64,000 nucleotides of DNA from Erinaceus europaeus (lineage: Eukaryota > Chordata > Mammalia > Eulipotyphla > Erinaceidae). The first letter of the stretch is position 1; each line of letters opens with the position of its first letter. Below the pieces are notes generated by a model, which saw only the letters and a program-made list of their open reading frames with translations, did not search any database and was not told where the DNA came from. The position numbers and the translations under genes were made by a program. Shown here piece after piece: positions 10,526-20,947 of this stretch. The stretch lies in assembly GCF_950295315.1 (NCBI RefSeq), contig NC_080177.1, positions 77,030,096-77,094,095 on the forward strand, given 5' to 3'.

Positions 10526-11530
10526 TTTTCTACTTCTGGATCAACTCTCTAGGACTATAAGGCTCAACAGGAAGACAACGCAACCACCATATTCTAGTAA
10601 CCATGCCAAGAAGAACATGCTGGTCAGCAGCTGCCACAGGGTATGTTGTGCAGAAGAGCAGCGTGACCCCCCGCGTGCAGTCATGGGTCACAGCCCCCTC
10701 AGTTTGTGGACAGATCCAGTCAGCTGACAGAGTCGCACCACAGGCGGACATGTGAACCGCTGCAGAGAATGTGAAGGAGGGGGCTGCACCAAGATGGCAA
10801 ATGGACAAACCCCAATCAACTTCCAGGTTGTGGCTGTTTCTACGGCCCCTGTCAGGTCTGTGGCAGCTGTAAATGCTCGGCTCCACTAGGAGGCCAGGGC
10901 TGAAGGGAGGACGCCACCTTGCTTGCTCCGGAGGTGGCGTGTGGTTTAATATGATCTCTCTCTTCTTCAGACGCTCACTCACTTTCTCCATCCTGCATTT
11001 AGCCTTGCCTCTGGCTCCCTTTCCACAATGACTATCCCCAAACTGCCTCCTCTGCAGTAAATTTTCTAGTGGCTGGTTGAAAAAGATTCAGTGGTACAGA
11101 TTGATTTCTCACTGGTGAGGGGATGAGGGATTACTAGAGGCACCCTGGGTAACGAGATTGGGTGCAGAGTCTCTCACAAAACCAGCCCTCTCCGCCAGGG
11201 ATTTGCACCTTTCACCCATGACATATGGGTTTCATTACAGAAAGATTCCCAGATTATAGCTCTGAGGCAATTGCCAGATAAAATTCTGCATGGTCTGAAT
11301 GTAAGGAACAAGGTAAAGATGAACTTTTTAATGAAATGGGAAAAACTCATGTTTGGTTTCTCAATTCCAAGACAAAGTACTTTAAACATTTCTGTGCCTC
11401 AGGATAATTAGAGAACATTATTGAGCTGGAGAAGAGTTACTTTCCTCTGGGTTCTCTCATATCCTCAAGAGTGACAATGGACTGTCTTTGAGAATCTAAT
11501 ATGAGTGGTGAAAAACAAAGCGTACAGCTT
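10526..11530. other. Unique non-coding stretch
   Basis: A minus-strand frame of 153 codons (10,530-10,991) crosses this DNA, but I see no domain, splice pattern or Kozak context that supports it. No repeat recognised. Confidence 0.45.
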
Positions 11531-11534
11531 AACA

Positions 11535-11665
11535 TTGTGGAAAGAGCTGGGCATACAGACTTGCATTCGAACCCCAGCACCTACACTGACCCTGAACCAC
11601 TGAGTGCAAGTCATCCAACCCAAGTTCTGAGCTAGAGTTTCTGTGTCTATTAAGGTGGGATTAGC
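11535..11665 (+). mobile_element. MIR SINE
   Basis: GCATTCGAACCCCAGCACC followed by GTGCAAGTCATCCAACCCA and a TCTGTGTCTATTAAGGTGGG end preserve MIR order with strong divergence. Confidence 0.6.
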
Positions 11666-11772
11666 ACAAAGTTTCTCTCCACCTTTCTCTTTCTCTCTCC
11701 ACCCTCCCCCCCATAAATGCTAGTTAGTGTACTAATACTTATTTCTATCATTCCATAAAAGGCTATTTAAAG

Positions 11773-11970
11773 AGGCCGGGTGGTGGCACATGTGGCTGAC
11801 CACATACATTACTTACTATGTGCAAGGACCTGGGTCTCTCTCTGCCTGCAGAAGGGGAGTTTCACGAGCATAGAGGCAGTGCTACAGGTGTTTCTCTTTC
11901 CTTTCTGTCTTCCCTTCTTTCCCCTCTAAATTTCTCTCTGTCCTAGCAAATAAATAAATATTTTTTAAAA
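11773..11970 (+). mobile_element. Type B SINE
   Basis: AGGCCGGGTGGTGGCACATG head, CAGTGCTACAGGTGTTTCTC body and GCAAATAAATAAATATTTTT tail. Confidence 0.85.
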
Positions 11971-12022
11971 GTTCACTTAAATATCAGGATACTTGATAGG
12001 AAAGCTACTATTCATTTCTTTT

Positions 12023-12406
12023 TCTTTTTGATTTAATTAATTTTTTTTTTTTGCTTCCAGGGTTATTGCTAGGGCTTGATGCCTGCACCACAAATCCACT
12101 GCTCCTGGAGGATACTGTCCCCCCTTTTTTGTTGCCCTTGTTGTTTTATATTGTTCTTGTGGTTATTATTATTGTTGTTATTGCTGTCATTGTTGTTGGA
12201 CAGGACAGAGAGAAATGGAGAGAGGAGGAAGACAGAGAGGGGGAGAGAAAGACAGACACCTGCAGACCTGCTTCACCGCCTGTGAAGCCCACCCCCACCC
12301 CCGCGCAGGTGGGGAGCTGGGGGCTCGAACCAGGATCCTTACACTGGTCCCTGCACTTTGTGCCATGTGCACTTAACCTGCTGTGTGACCACCTGACCCC
12401 CCAGTG
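12023..12406 (-). mobile_element. Type A' SINE with TSD
   Basis: Complete minus-strand copy. TTCATTTCTTTT occurs on both sides (12,011-12,022 and 12,407-12,418). The body carries an expanded ACCCCCACCCCCGCG in place of the usual ACTCCCCTG. Confidence 0.88.
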
Positions 12407-12446
12407 TTCATTTCTTTTGGAGTAACTTAACCCTATTTAAAGACAG

Positions 12447-12649
12447 ACAGCTGTTGAGGTCCAGTGGTGGCACACCTGGTTAAAAGCACATATTGCCATG
12501 CCTGCCGACCTGAGTTTGAGCCCCTACTCCTTACCTGCAAGGGGGAAGCTTCATGAGAGGTGAAGCAGGTCTGCAGGTGTCTATCTTTCTCTATCTCCTC
12601 CAACCCTCCCCTCTCAACTTCTGTCCTATCAAATAAATTATAAACAAAC
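12447..12649 (+). mobile_element. Type B SINE with TSD
   Basis: GGTCCAGTGGTGGCACACCT head to CTATCAAATAAATTATAAAC tail, flanked by AAAGACAG at 12,439-12,446 and 12,650-12,657. Confidence 0.85.
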
Positions 12650-12939
12650 AAAGACAGTCCTACATGTAATAGCTACATCCAAAAAAAGTTTGAAAACTGT
12701 CTTTGTTTTTTACACTGATAAATGAAAAATTCTCCAGCTAAACACAGTATGCAAGGAGTTCTGTCATTGTTAAGCAGTAAAAGCAAAATGACTGACTGGA
12801 ATGAGAAAAAAACAAACCGAGCTGAGATGCCACTAATGAAGAGGGGGGTCTGGTGGGTGTTTTCAGAGTCAGTGTTCTTACCTCTCCATCCCATTTCTGT
12901 TTAATGCCAATCAAAATACACCACTGGTTACAAGACAAG

Positions 12940-13016
12940 GAAGGGAGGGAGGGAGGGAGGAAGGAAGGGAAGAAGAGGGAGAAAAAGGAAGGAAGAGAGG
13001 GGGAAAGAAAGAAGGC
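12940..13016. repeat. Purine-rich (GGGA/GGAA)n tract
   Basis: Nearly 80 bp of G/A only, built from GGGA and GGAA units. Confidence 0.9.
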
Positions 13017-13021
13017 AAGCA

Positions 13022-13285
13022 GTCCCCAGAAGGTCAGTTGTTCAGCGGGCCAAGCACCTGTCTTCCATGCCTGAGGCCCTGGGACTCATCGAGGACCGTC
13101 AGAGAACACTAAAGCTAAAAAAAGCTGGGACTTTCTGTCTATAGATGGTGAAACAATGCTTTGGTGTCTTCTCCCTCTCTGCCTCATAAAAATATAAAAT
13201 AAAAAAACCAGGCCAGGAGCTCCATGGTAGAGCACGCCTGTAAGGCCCTGTGTTTGACCCCAGCACCACGTCTGAAAAGTAAGGA
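13022..13285 (+). mobile_element. Two tandem type C/D-like SINEs
   Basis: First copy to about 13,207 (TCAGTTGTTCAGCGGGCCAA ... GCCTCATAAAAATATAAAAT). A second, truncated copy follows at once (GGCCAGGAGCTCCATGGTAG ... TTTGACCCCAGCACCAC). Confidence 0.6.
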
Positions 13286-13569
13286 AGCGGTGCCTGTAAG
13301 CTGTTAACATAACTGGCCTGTTTGGAAGCAGACTACCACCGCAGATCAGGAAAATGTCAGTCCTGATTTGAGTATCATGTCACCTAATAATTGACCCCCA
13401 CATTAAAAGAAAATTTTATGTATACACTTGTGCAACAGTTACTTCACGTACAGTAAATGGTTGAGAAAGGGAGACATGAAACGATTGCGAGATGGACAGT
13501 GTAACAGAGCTTGAGCAGTCTTGCTCTGTGGGAGCAGAGTGCTGGTGCAAACATGAGGCTCCTCTTCTT

Positions 13570-13724
13570 TTTTTATGTGTTGGATAGAGACAGCTAGACA
13601 TCGAGAGGGAGAGGAGAGACAGAGGACAGAGAGACAACCGCAACACTGCTTCACCATTTGCAAAGCCTTCCCCTGCAGGTGGGGGCCGGGGACTCTATCC
13701 CAGGTCCACCACCACCTGGCCCTA
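13570..13724 (-). mobile_element. Type B SINE, truncated
   Basis: GTTGGATAGAGACAGCTAGA, CACTGCTTCACCATTTGCAA and CCACCACCACCTGGCCCT. The middle of the head has been lost. Confidence 0.8.
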
Positions 13725-14117
13725 GCAGATGCCTTCTCTACTAGGCCTCACCTGTCTGTTGCTGGTAGCGATGCACCAATTCTATCTTTAGACTCCATTT
13801 CCACACACGGACTGCCCATCAAATTAGGAGCTGACCTGCTTCACTGGCAAATCCTGCCATTCACAACAGGCTCTCGTTAGTTTACCAAGTGGCACGTGCC
13901 TCTTTACCTGACCCTGTCACCAAGAAGCAGGGCTCCAGCTGAAACGAAGAAAGAGGGGGGGAGGGGAGGGGGCGGGGACGGACGGAGACGACACATCTCC
14001 AATGGAAGCGTGAACTGCTTGCATCTGTGGAACACGTATGCTCTGGAGAATCCAATCTACTAGAGTGACAGGGTAAACAGAATCAGCTGCCTTCCTTTAA
14101 CTATACTGGTGGCGACT
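13725..14117. other. Unique stretch with G-rich purine tract
   Basis: A G/A-rich block at 13,948-13,990 is the only visible structure. Confidence 0.5.
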
Positions 14118-14388
14118 CCCCCCCCCCTTTCGTTGCCCATGTTATTTTATCGTTGTTGTTATTATTGTTGTTACTGATGTCACTGTTATTGGATAGGACA
14201 GAGAGAAATCGAGAGAGGAGGAGAAGACAGAGACAGGGAGAGAAAGACAGAAACCCGCAGACCTGCTTCACGGCTAGTGAAGTGAACCCCTGCAGGTGAG
14301 GAGCCGCGGGCTCGAACCAGGATCCTTACACCAGTCCTTGAGCTTCGCGCCATGTGCGCTTAAACCATTGCACTACTGCTCGACCCCT
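14118..14388 (-). mobile_element. Type A SINE
   Basis: CCCCTTTCGTTGCCCATGTT (reversed tail) to GCACTACTGCTCGACCCC (head). Confidence 0.9.
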
Positions 14389-14394
14389 GGTAAG

Positions 14395-15262
14395 TATTTT
14401 TGTCCAAAAAAAGGAGGACATAAAAAACCTCATTGGTTTACTTTATGTCAAGATGCTGAATAGGTTGATTTCCTTAGTCTTAGAGAACTTGTTTAATAGG
14501 AATCATGCACCGATGTGTTCTGGAACCTCACCTCTCCAGAGCTCCACCCCACTAAGGAAAGACAGGAACAGGCTGGGGGCATGGATTGACCTGCCCTGCC
14601 CATGCCCATGTCCAGCAGAAAAGCATTTACGGAATTAACTCCCACCTTTGGCATCCCCAAAAGAATTTTGGTCCATAAACCCAAAGGGGAAGAAATGTTA
14701 GTGGAAGATGATCAGAGGGCTCTGCCTCTAATTCCATCAAGACCCAGAGAGAGAAGAGAGAAAAAGAAATGACATTCAAAAGCAACAATAGCAGGAACCG
14801 GCGTAAAGATCCCAGTTCGAGCCCCCGGCTCCCCGCCTGCAGGGGAGTCTCTTCACAAGAGGTGAAGCAGGTCTGCAGGTGTCTGTCTCTCCCTTCCTCT
14901 CTCCATTTCTCTCTGTCCTATCCAACAACAATGACATCAATAACAACAATAACTACAGCAATAAAACAACAAGGGCAACAAAAGGGAATAAATAAATAAA
15001 TACAAAAAAACAAAAGTAACAATAGGTGTGCCTTAGAAAGGAAGAAAAGGCAGGACAAAAAAAAAAAAAGCTGAAAATTTACACATATAGATAATTATAG
15101 AAATAATAGTCAATTCATATTTGTGACCTTGGGAGAACTACTGGTTTCTAATGGAGGGGAATGGGGACAGAGAACTCTGGTGGTGAGAACAGTATGGAAT
15201 TATACCCTTATTATCTCATAATTTTGTAAGTCAATATTAAATCACTAACAAAAAAAGATGCT
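14395..15262 (+). mobile_element. Unnamed interspersed repeat 'E', copy 1 (split)
   Basis: The 3' part (15,095-15,262: GAGAACTCTGGTGGTGAGAA, CTTATTATCTCATAATTTTG, A-rich end) and the CCATAAACCCAAAGGGGAAG segment upstream match copies at 39,845-40,138 and, inverted, 49,045-49,205. A type A SINE (14,792-15,011) interrupts it. It resembles a LINE 3' UTR ending in an A-rich tail, but differs from the L1 3' end at 33,500. The 5' boundary is uncertain. Confidence 0.65.
14792..15011 (+). mobile_element. Type A SINE, 5' truncated, nested
   Basis: Begins at ACCGGCGTAAAGATCCCAG. TSD AAAAGCAACAATAG / AAAAGTAACAATAG at 14,778-14,791 and 15,012-15,025 shows it landed inside repeat E. Confidence 0.9.
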
Positions 15263-15280
15263 ATCTGGTATAATCATTTT

Positions 15281-15527
15281 TTAATATTTATTTATTTATT
15301 TTCCCTTTTGTTACCCTTGTTGTTTTATTGTTGCAGTTATTATTATTGTTGTTATTGATGTCGTCGTTCTGGATAGGACAGAGAGAAATGGAGAGAAGGA
15401 GGGGAAGAGAGGGGGAAAGAAAGATAGACACCTGCAGACCTGCTTCACTGCCTGTGAAGCGACTCCCCTGCAGGTGGGGAGCCGGGGGCTCGAACCGGGA
15501 TCCTTAGGCCGGTCCTTGCACTTTGCG
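15281..15527 (-). mobile_element. Type A SINE with TSD
   Basis: Minus-strand copy missing the outermost head. TSD TGGTATAATCATTTT at 15,266-15,280 and 15,528-15,542. Confidence 0.92.
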
Positions 15528-15559
15528 TGGTATAATCATTTTAAAAAATATTTATCAGT

Positions 15560-15705
15560 GTGGTCCGGGAGGTGGCACAGCGAATAAAGCAATGGATTCT
15601 CGACCATAAGGTCCCAAGTTCATTCCCCGGCAGCACACTTACCAGAGTGATGTCTGGTTCCTTCTCTCTCTCATCTCTCATCTTTCTCATGAATAAATAA
15701 ATTAA
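15560..15705 (+). mobile_element. Type C SINE with TSD
   Basis: TGGTCCGGGAGGTGGCACAG to CATGAATAAATAAATT, flanked by AAAAAATATTTATCAGT at 15,543-15,559 and 15,706-15,722. Confidence 0.92.
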
Positions 15706-15722
15706 AAAAAATATTTATCAGT

Positions 15723-15842
15723 AAGAGAGAGGAGGAAAGAACCAGTGCATTACTCTGGCACATGTGATGCCAGGGGCTGAACTCCATCCAGACCTCACGC
15801 TTGAGGGTTCAATGCTTTATCCATTGTTCTGTCTCCTTGGTC
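15723..15842 (-). mobile_element. Type C SINE
   Basis: TTACTCTGGCACATGTGATG, GGCTGAACTCCATCCAGACC and TTTATCCATTGTTCTGTCTC read as an inverted type C copy. Confidence 0.8.
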
Positions 15843-15859
15843 ACTATAATTATGGTTTT

Positions 15860-16015
15860 AAAAAAAAGATTTATTTAATGTATGTGTATGTGAGATAGTT
15901 TTACATAAGACAGAGAAGGCAAGGCGGAGAAGAAGACAGAGTACCACCTCCTCCTATTCCATTCCTCTAACCCCCCACCCCATAGAGGCAGAGAGACAGA
16001 GAGGCAGAGATAGAG

Positions 16016-16058
<43 letters not shown>

Positions 16059-16162
16059 CCATAGCAATGATGCTTCCTTCAGTGTAGTGATGCCCAGGTT
16101 CTAACCTGGGTTACACACATAGCAAAGTAGCATACTATCCAAGTGGGCTATTTCACAGGCCC
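15860..16162 (-). mobile_element. Diverged SINE with (GA)n expansion
   Basis: Ends in AGTGGGCTATTTCACAGGCC, a degraded tRNA-like head, with a GTTCTAACCTGGGTTACAC box-B-like region. A GA run at about 16,013-16,050 fills the middle. Family uncertain. Confidence 0.55.
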
Positions 16163-16300
16163 TGAAAGATTTTATTTATTAACACGAGATAGGGAGGGGA
16201 GAGAAAATCAGAGCATCACCCTGGCACATGGAATGTCAGGGTCAAACTCAGGACGTCTAAGTCCAGCACCCTATTCACTGTGCCACTACCTAGGCCCTTA
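16163..16300 (-). mobile_element. Type C SINE
   Basis: GATTTTATTTATTAACACGA tail, AGCATCACCCTGGCACATGG and CACTGTGCCACTACCTAGGC head. Confidence 0.8.
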
Positions 16301-16327
16301 ATTCTTCTTTAAAAGTCACCCTTCTAT

Positions 16328-16592
16328 GGGGCCAGGCAGCGGCGCACCTGGTTGAGCACACATGCTACCATGTGCAGGGATTAGGTTCAAACTCCCTGCC
16401 CCCACCTGCAAGGGGGAAGCTTCATGAGTTCTGACACAAGGCTGCAGGTGTTTCTCTTTCTCTTCCTATCTCCCCATTCCCTCTCAATTTCTCTTTGTCC
16501 TATCAAAGGGGGGGGGGATGGCCTCCAGGAATGACGAATCTGACACAAAAGCATGGAATCCCAGTGATAACCCCGATGGAAATATAAATACA
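16328..16592 (+). mobile_element. Type B' SINE
   Basis: Type B head (GGGGCCAGGCAGCGGCGCAC) and body, a G-run, then the extra module (ATGGCCTCCAGGAATGACGA ... GTGATAACCCCGATGG). One of several B copies with this module. Confidence 0.85.
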
Positions 16593-17204
16593 CTTCTATT
16601 TAAAAAATATTACTCTTTTTTGGCCTTTGAAATTTGACTAGCTCTTCATGACTACAAGAAGAGGGGAAAGATGTAGTTTTCAGTTTGTGCAGGAGAGAAG
16701 CACGAAGGGGCAGCTGAATGGTAGGAGTGCCAGAGTGCTCCAGAGTGCTTGCTCACCAGGTATTAGGTGTTAGCTATTTGGCAGAGGCAAATAAATTAGG
16801 AGTGTCCTTTCAGAAGCAGCGAGCTGTTCACACGAGTTCTGGATGCATTGGAGGAGGAGGAGAAGGCCGCCGTGTGATTAATAATGCTGAGGTCTCTCTC
16901 ACAGGAAGGTGGGACGTGTTCTGTCGCCCTGGCACAGGGCCGGCATACAGCAGAGCAGCTCCAGGGCAGCCTGCCAGGCTGGGCTTCTTCACTGTGCTCC
17001 AGGCCAGACTTCTGCGTAAGACAGACTGCTGGGCAATTAATAATTCGAGTCAAGGACTTGAGAAATATTTTTATTATCATTTTTAATGAGTGAGAGACCA
17101 GCGGACTTCTCATTTGATGTTGGGTCTTAAACTCCTGGAGCCTCACATACAGCAAGGCACTGGCTCTATTGGGCAATCTATCTGCCACTCCCAGAATTAA
17201 TACT
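16593..17204. other. Mostly unique stretch
   Basis: 16,880-17,030 is GC-richer than its surroundings. 17,065-17,195 may be a very old inverted SINE (GTTGGGTCTTAAACTCCTGG). Long frames on both strands have no recognisable domain. Confidence 0.4.
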
Positions 17205-17220
17205 TTCTGATGTTTCTTTT

Positions 17221-17424
17221 CTTTTCTTTAATGAATTACATTCATTTATTTATTGGCTAGAGAAAGCCAGAAATTGAAGGGGGTGGGGGAGACGAAGAGG
17301 GACCTGCAGCCCTGCTTCACCACTCGTGAAGCTTCCCCCTGCCGGTGGGGAACAGGGGCTTGAACCCGGGCCCTTGCACATTGTAATGTGTGCCCTCAAA
17401 CAGGTGTGCCACCTCCAGGCCCTC
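17221..17424 (-). mobile_element. Type B SINE with TSD
   Basis: Flanked by TTTCTGATGTTTCTTT at 17,205-17,220 and 17,425-17,440. Complete from TTATTTATTGGCTAGAGAAA to CACCTCCAGGCCC. Confidence 0.92.
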
Positions 17425-17440
17425 TTTCTGATGTTTCTTT

Positions 17441-17744
17441 CTTTTTTAAACTTTTTTTTTTAATTTTTAAAATTTATTTAGTTTATTTATTCCCTTTTGT
17501 TGCCCTTGTTGTTTTATTGTTGTAGTTATTATTGTTGTTGTCGTTGTTGGATAGGACAGAGAGAAATGGAGAGAGGAGGGGAAGACAGAGAGGAGGAGAG
17601 AAAGACAGACACCTGCAGACCTGCTTCACCGCCTGTGAAGCGACTCCCCTGCAGGTGGGGAGCCGGGGCTCGAACCGGGATCCTTATGCCGGTCCTTGTG
17701 CTTTGCGCCACCAGCGCTTAACCCACTGCGCTACAGCCCGACTC
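17441..17744 (-). mobile_element. Type A SINE
   Basis: Complete minus-strand copy that sits at the edge of the preceding element's target repeat. Confidence 0.92.
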
Positions 17745-18002
17745 CCTTTTTAAAAATATTTATTTATTTATTTATTCATTCCCTTTTGTGGCCCTTGTTT
17801 TTCTGTTGTTATTGATGTCGTCGTTGCTGGATAGGACAGAGAGAAATGGAGAGAGGAGGGGAAGATAGAGAGGGGGAGAGAAAGACAGACACCTGCAGAC
17901 CTGCTTCATCGCTCGAACCAGGGCTCGAACCAGGATCCTTAGGCGGGTCCTTGCACTTTGCGCCATGTGCGCTTAACCCGCTGCGCTACTGCCCGACTCC
18001 CC
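17745..18002 (-). mobile_element. Type A SINE with internal deletion
   Basis: Follows the previous copy directly. The CTGCAGGGGAGTCGC part of the body is deleted (CTTCATCGCTCGAACCAGGG). Just after it a third copy of the target motif, TTTTTGATGTTTCT, appears at 18,003. Confidence 0.9.
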
Positions 18003-18274
18003 TTTTTGATGTTTCTAATGTAAGAGCACGTGGTGCTGTGGGTTGGATGAATATGGGTCTCTTGGAACCTTATCAGGATACCTGGTGGTTCTCAGAAGGT
18101 AGCATAATTGCATTAAGGCCTGCTGATAAGTCTCAGTCAACTTTTACAGGCAAGGTCAGGTAAGTGAGCCTTTAGTAGAAATTACACCTCTCTCTATCTC
18201 AACTTTTCTTCTCAGAAAGGGTTAGGTGGCTAAGAATAGTATGCCTTCCAACTGAATACTGAAAAAGATAATTT

Positions 18275-18547
18275 TTAAAAAATATTTATTTCCTTTTTGT
18301 TGCCCTTTTTTTTTATTGTTGTAGTTATTGTTGTTGATGCGTCATTGTTGGCTAGGACAGAGAGAAATGGAGAGAGGAGAGGAAGACAGAGAGGGGGAGA
18401 GAAAGACAGACACCTGCAGACCTACTTCACCGCCTGTGAAGGGACTCCCCTGCAGGTGGGGAGCCGGGGGCTCAAACCGGGATCCTTCTGCAGTCCTTGT
18501 GCTTTGTGCCACCTGTGCTTAACCCGCTGCGCTACTGCCCGACTCCC
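18275..18547 (-). mobile_element. Type A SINE with TSD
   Basis: GAAAAAGATAATTTT upstream (about 18,261) and GAAAAAGAGAATTTT downstream (about 18,549) are the diverged target repeats. Confidence 0.9.
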
Positions 18548-18561
18548 TGAAAAAGAGAATT

Positions 18562-19220
18562 TTATAGCAAACATTTTTTTTTCTTAAATTTTAGTAAGGT
18601 CCAATTCCAGAGAATGCTCTAAGGAGTAAAGAAAATCTAGGACTCAGTGCACAAGTAAAATGAGGACAGTTCCAATATGGAAAATAATTTTAATGGCTTT
18701 TCACTCTTTTTAAGGGGAGGAAAGAAAAAAAAAAGAGAAACATCCAGTCAACAGATTTATTTTCAGAATATAAAACATCAAGCAGGAACATAAAATATGG
18801 GAAGTGTCAGCCATGATGCCTGAAGATTGAAAGCAGAAGTAGGAAAATCTTAATTGTCAGGCACTTGAAAAACGTTGTATTCAGGTGAAAACCTGTGTTT
18901 CTCCATCAACTCTCCTTGCCCTGCCCTCTTTTCAGAACAAAACAGGACTAGGTTTCAAATATTCAGTCCTTTCCACCATCCCTTTCCCTGTAAGGAAACA
19001 ACAAAACAAAACCAAGCCAACAACAGCAACAATTCCCCAAAATCCTTGTGTTTAGTGAGTGAAAGAACGTCAATCACTTATCTGTACATCGCCTCCTTTC
19101 CCAAGGACCTCACAGGTCTGCTTGTTTTCACATTGTTCCCTTTCCTAGAGTAAAATCATCTGAATGAAAGGCAATCTTGTCAAAGCAGTGGACTAATACT
19201 CTTGGAGGGAAAACTTCTGT
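18562..19220. other. Unique non-coding stretch
   Basis: No repeat or exon recognised. A short A-rich run lies at 18,724-18,736. Confidence 0.5.
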
Positions 19221-19224
19221 TAGA

Positions 19225-19375
19225 TATTCATAAACTGGTATAATGGAGAAAGCAATGGATTCTCAAGCACGAGGGCCCGAGTTTGATTCCCGGCAACATA
19301 TGTGCCAAAGTGATGTCTGGTTTTCTCTCTCTCCTCTTCACTCGTTATCTAAATATTAAAAAAAAAAAAAAACTC
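19225..19375 (+). mobile_element. Type C SINE
   Basis: TGGTATAATGGAGAAAGCAA, GAGTTTGATTCCCGGCAACA and CCAAAGTGATGTCTGGTTTT, ending in a 15-base A-run. Confidence 0.8.
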
Positions 19376-19422
19376 ATGAATTTGTGCAGACCATTCATAC
19401 TTCAGTGCTTTAAATACATATA

Positions 19423-19492
19423 TTGGGTTGTGGGAAAAGTCATGACATATTTTTGCATAGAAAAATATATTATGACTTTTCTGACAACCCAA
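19423..19492. mobile_element. Mariner-like MITE, copy 1
   Basis: A 70-bp near-perfect palindrome: left end TTGGGTTGTGGGAAAAGTCA, right end TGACTTTTCTGACAACCCAA. The left flank is TA, the mariner target; the right flank is CA, probably a mutated TA. There is no room for a transposase. The arms differ at only a few positions, so the RNA would fold into a long hairpin. Confidence 0.85.
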
Positions 19493-19567
19493 CAGTAATA
19501 GGTCATGATAAAACACTCATTATGACCAAAAACTAGCAGTCTCACACAGCCTTAAATTCCTCATCCA

Positions 19568-19835
19568 TGGGAGTCAGGCGGTAGCACAGCGGGTTAAACG
19601 CAGGTGGCACAAAGTGCAAGGACCGGCCTAAGGATCCTGCTTCAAGCCCCCAGCTCCCCACCTACAGGGGAGTCGCTTCACAAGCGGTGAAGCAGGTCTG
19701 CAGGTATCTATCTTTCTCTCCCCCTGTCTTCCCCTCCTCTCTCCATTTCTCTCTGTCCTATCCAACAACAACATCAATTAATAACTACAACAATAAAAAA
19801 AGGGCAACAAAAGGGAATAAATAAATTTATATTAA
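19568..19835 (+). mobile_element. Type A SINE with TSD (source-like copy)
   Basis: TSD AAATTCCTCATCCAT at 19,553-19,567 and about 19,836-19,850. The 25 bp upstream of this insertion recurs upstream of the copy at 21,989. Confidence 0.92.
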
Positions 19836-19859
19836 AAATTCCTCATCCATAAAGAACTT

Positions 19860-20046
19860 AGGGCCAGGCAGTGGTATTAGTTAATTGCACACATTACAGT
19901 GCACAAGGACCCAGGTTCAAGCTCCTGGTCCCCACATGCAGGGGAAAGCTTCAGGAGACTGTAGGTGTCTCTGTCTCTTTCTCTATCTCCCCCCTCCCCT
20001 CAATTTCTTTCTCTCTCTATCCAATAATAAATAAATATATTAAATT
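19860..20046 (+). mobile_element. Type B SINE
   Basis: AGGGCCAGGCAGTGGTATTA head, CCAGGTTCAAGCTCCTGGTC box-B region, TATCCAATAATAAATAAATA tail. Part of the body is deleted. Confidence 0.87.
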
Positions 20047-20935
20047 AAATTCATCATAAAATACTCCAGTGATTATCTATCAACTAGTAGTCAAAGTGAC
20101 TTGATCAGCACACAAAACATCTTGCCCCAAACTAGACTGAGTAATTTCTCTAAGATTTCAATCTCAGGGACCTCAGGCTAAAATCACAATGTAGATCCTT
20201 TCAAATGATTTGGATATTAAGATAATTTTCTTGCTTAGAACATTCCCACTTCAAGGTTCTGGGAGTAGCTAGTCTTTTTAGGATAAAGGGCTTGTGTTCT
20301 TGACCCTCTGGGCAGGGAAAGAGTTACATCTTCACAATGAGAAGCCAATAAGAACCTCTCTTGATTATAATTTAGATAAGAACCACTGGATTGAATAATA
20401 ATGTCTGAAACTCCCCGGGCTGTTTCACCTTGAGACGTCCATCACTGGGTTAAACATGATGCTAATTGCATTTGGATTGATTAATTTCTCTCACTCCTGT
20501 CTATTCGAATAACGCTTAACAAAATAATCATAGCACCCAGAGCCAAATCTTTTGCGTCAAAGGAATGAAGCCATCAGGACAGGCAGAGTTGAAAGAAATG
20601 AAGATGACCCGTAATTACTGCTACGGCGGTATCATTACCATATCATACAGGATGAGTGTGGGGAGAGGGAGACGAGGAGGGGCTGACATTATTAGTACTT
20701 TCTAATGGAGCCCTATAATCTAAGGATTGCGATGTGATATCAAGTAGAACACACAGAAATACAGAACTTTTTTAAAAAACCATACAAATCTTGCTCATGA
20801 AACTACAAAATCCAGCAAACACTGAGGCGTGAGATACATCAAGTGTCTTGGTCTGCAAGCAGGTATTATTCACGCCACTATTTTCTTTTTTTTTTTACCA
20901 CAAGATCACTTTGTGTCTGACTTGCATAGAGATTT
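20047..20935. promoter_or_regulatory. Unique DNA with candidate conserved element
   Basis: The core 20,400-20,720 is free of SINEs and dense in homeodomain/POU-like motifs (GATGCTAATTGCATTTGG, GATTGATTAATT, CCGTAATTACTG). This texture is common in developmental enhancers. It is inferred from motif density only; no alignment was possible. Confidence 0.3.
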
Positions 20936-20947
20936 AAGATGCTGTCT

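Noticed and set aside
10530..10991. 153-codon minus-strand frame
   Set aside because: No domain, signal peptide, splice context or family resemblance, and Cys/Trp-rich composition typical of random GC-richer DNA.
17497..17753. Repeated open frames giving DRTERNGERRGRQRGGEKDRHLQTCFTACE-type peptides
   Set aside because: The same peptides appear dozens of times on both strands because they are translations of the type A SINE body. They are not a gene family.
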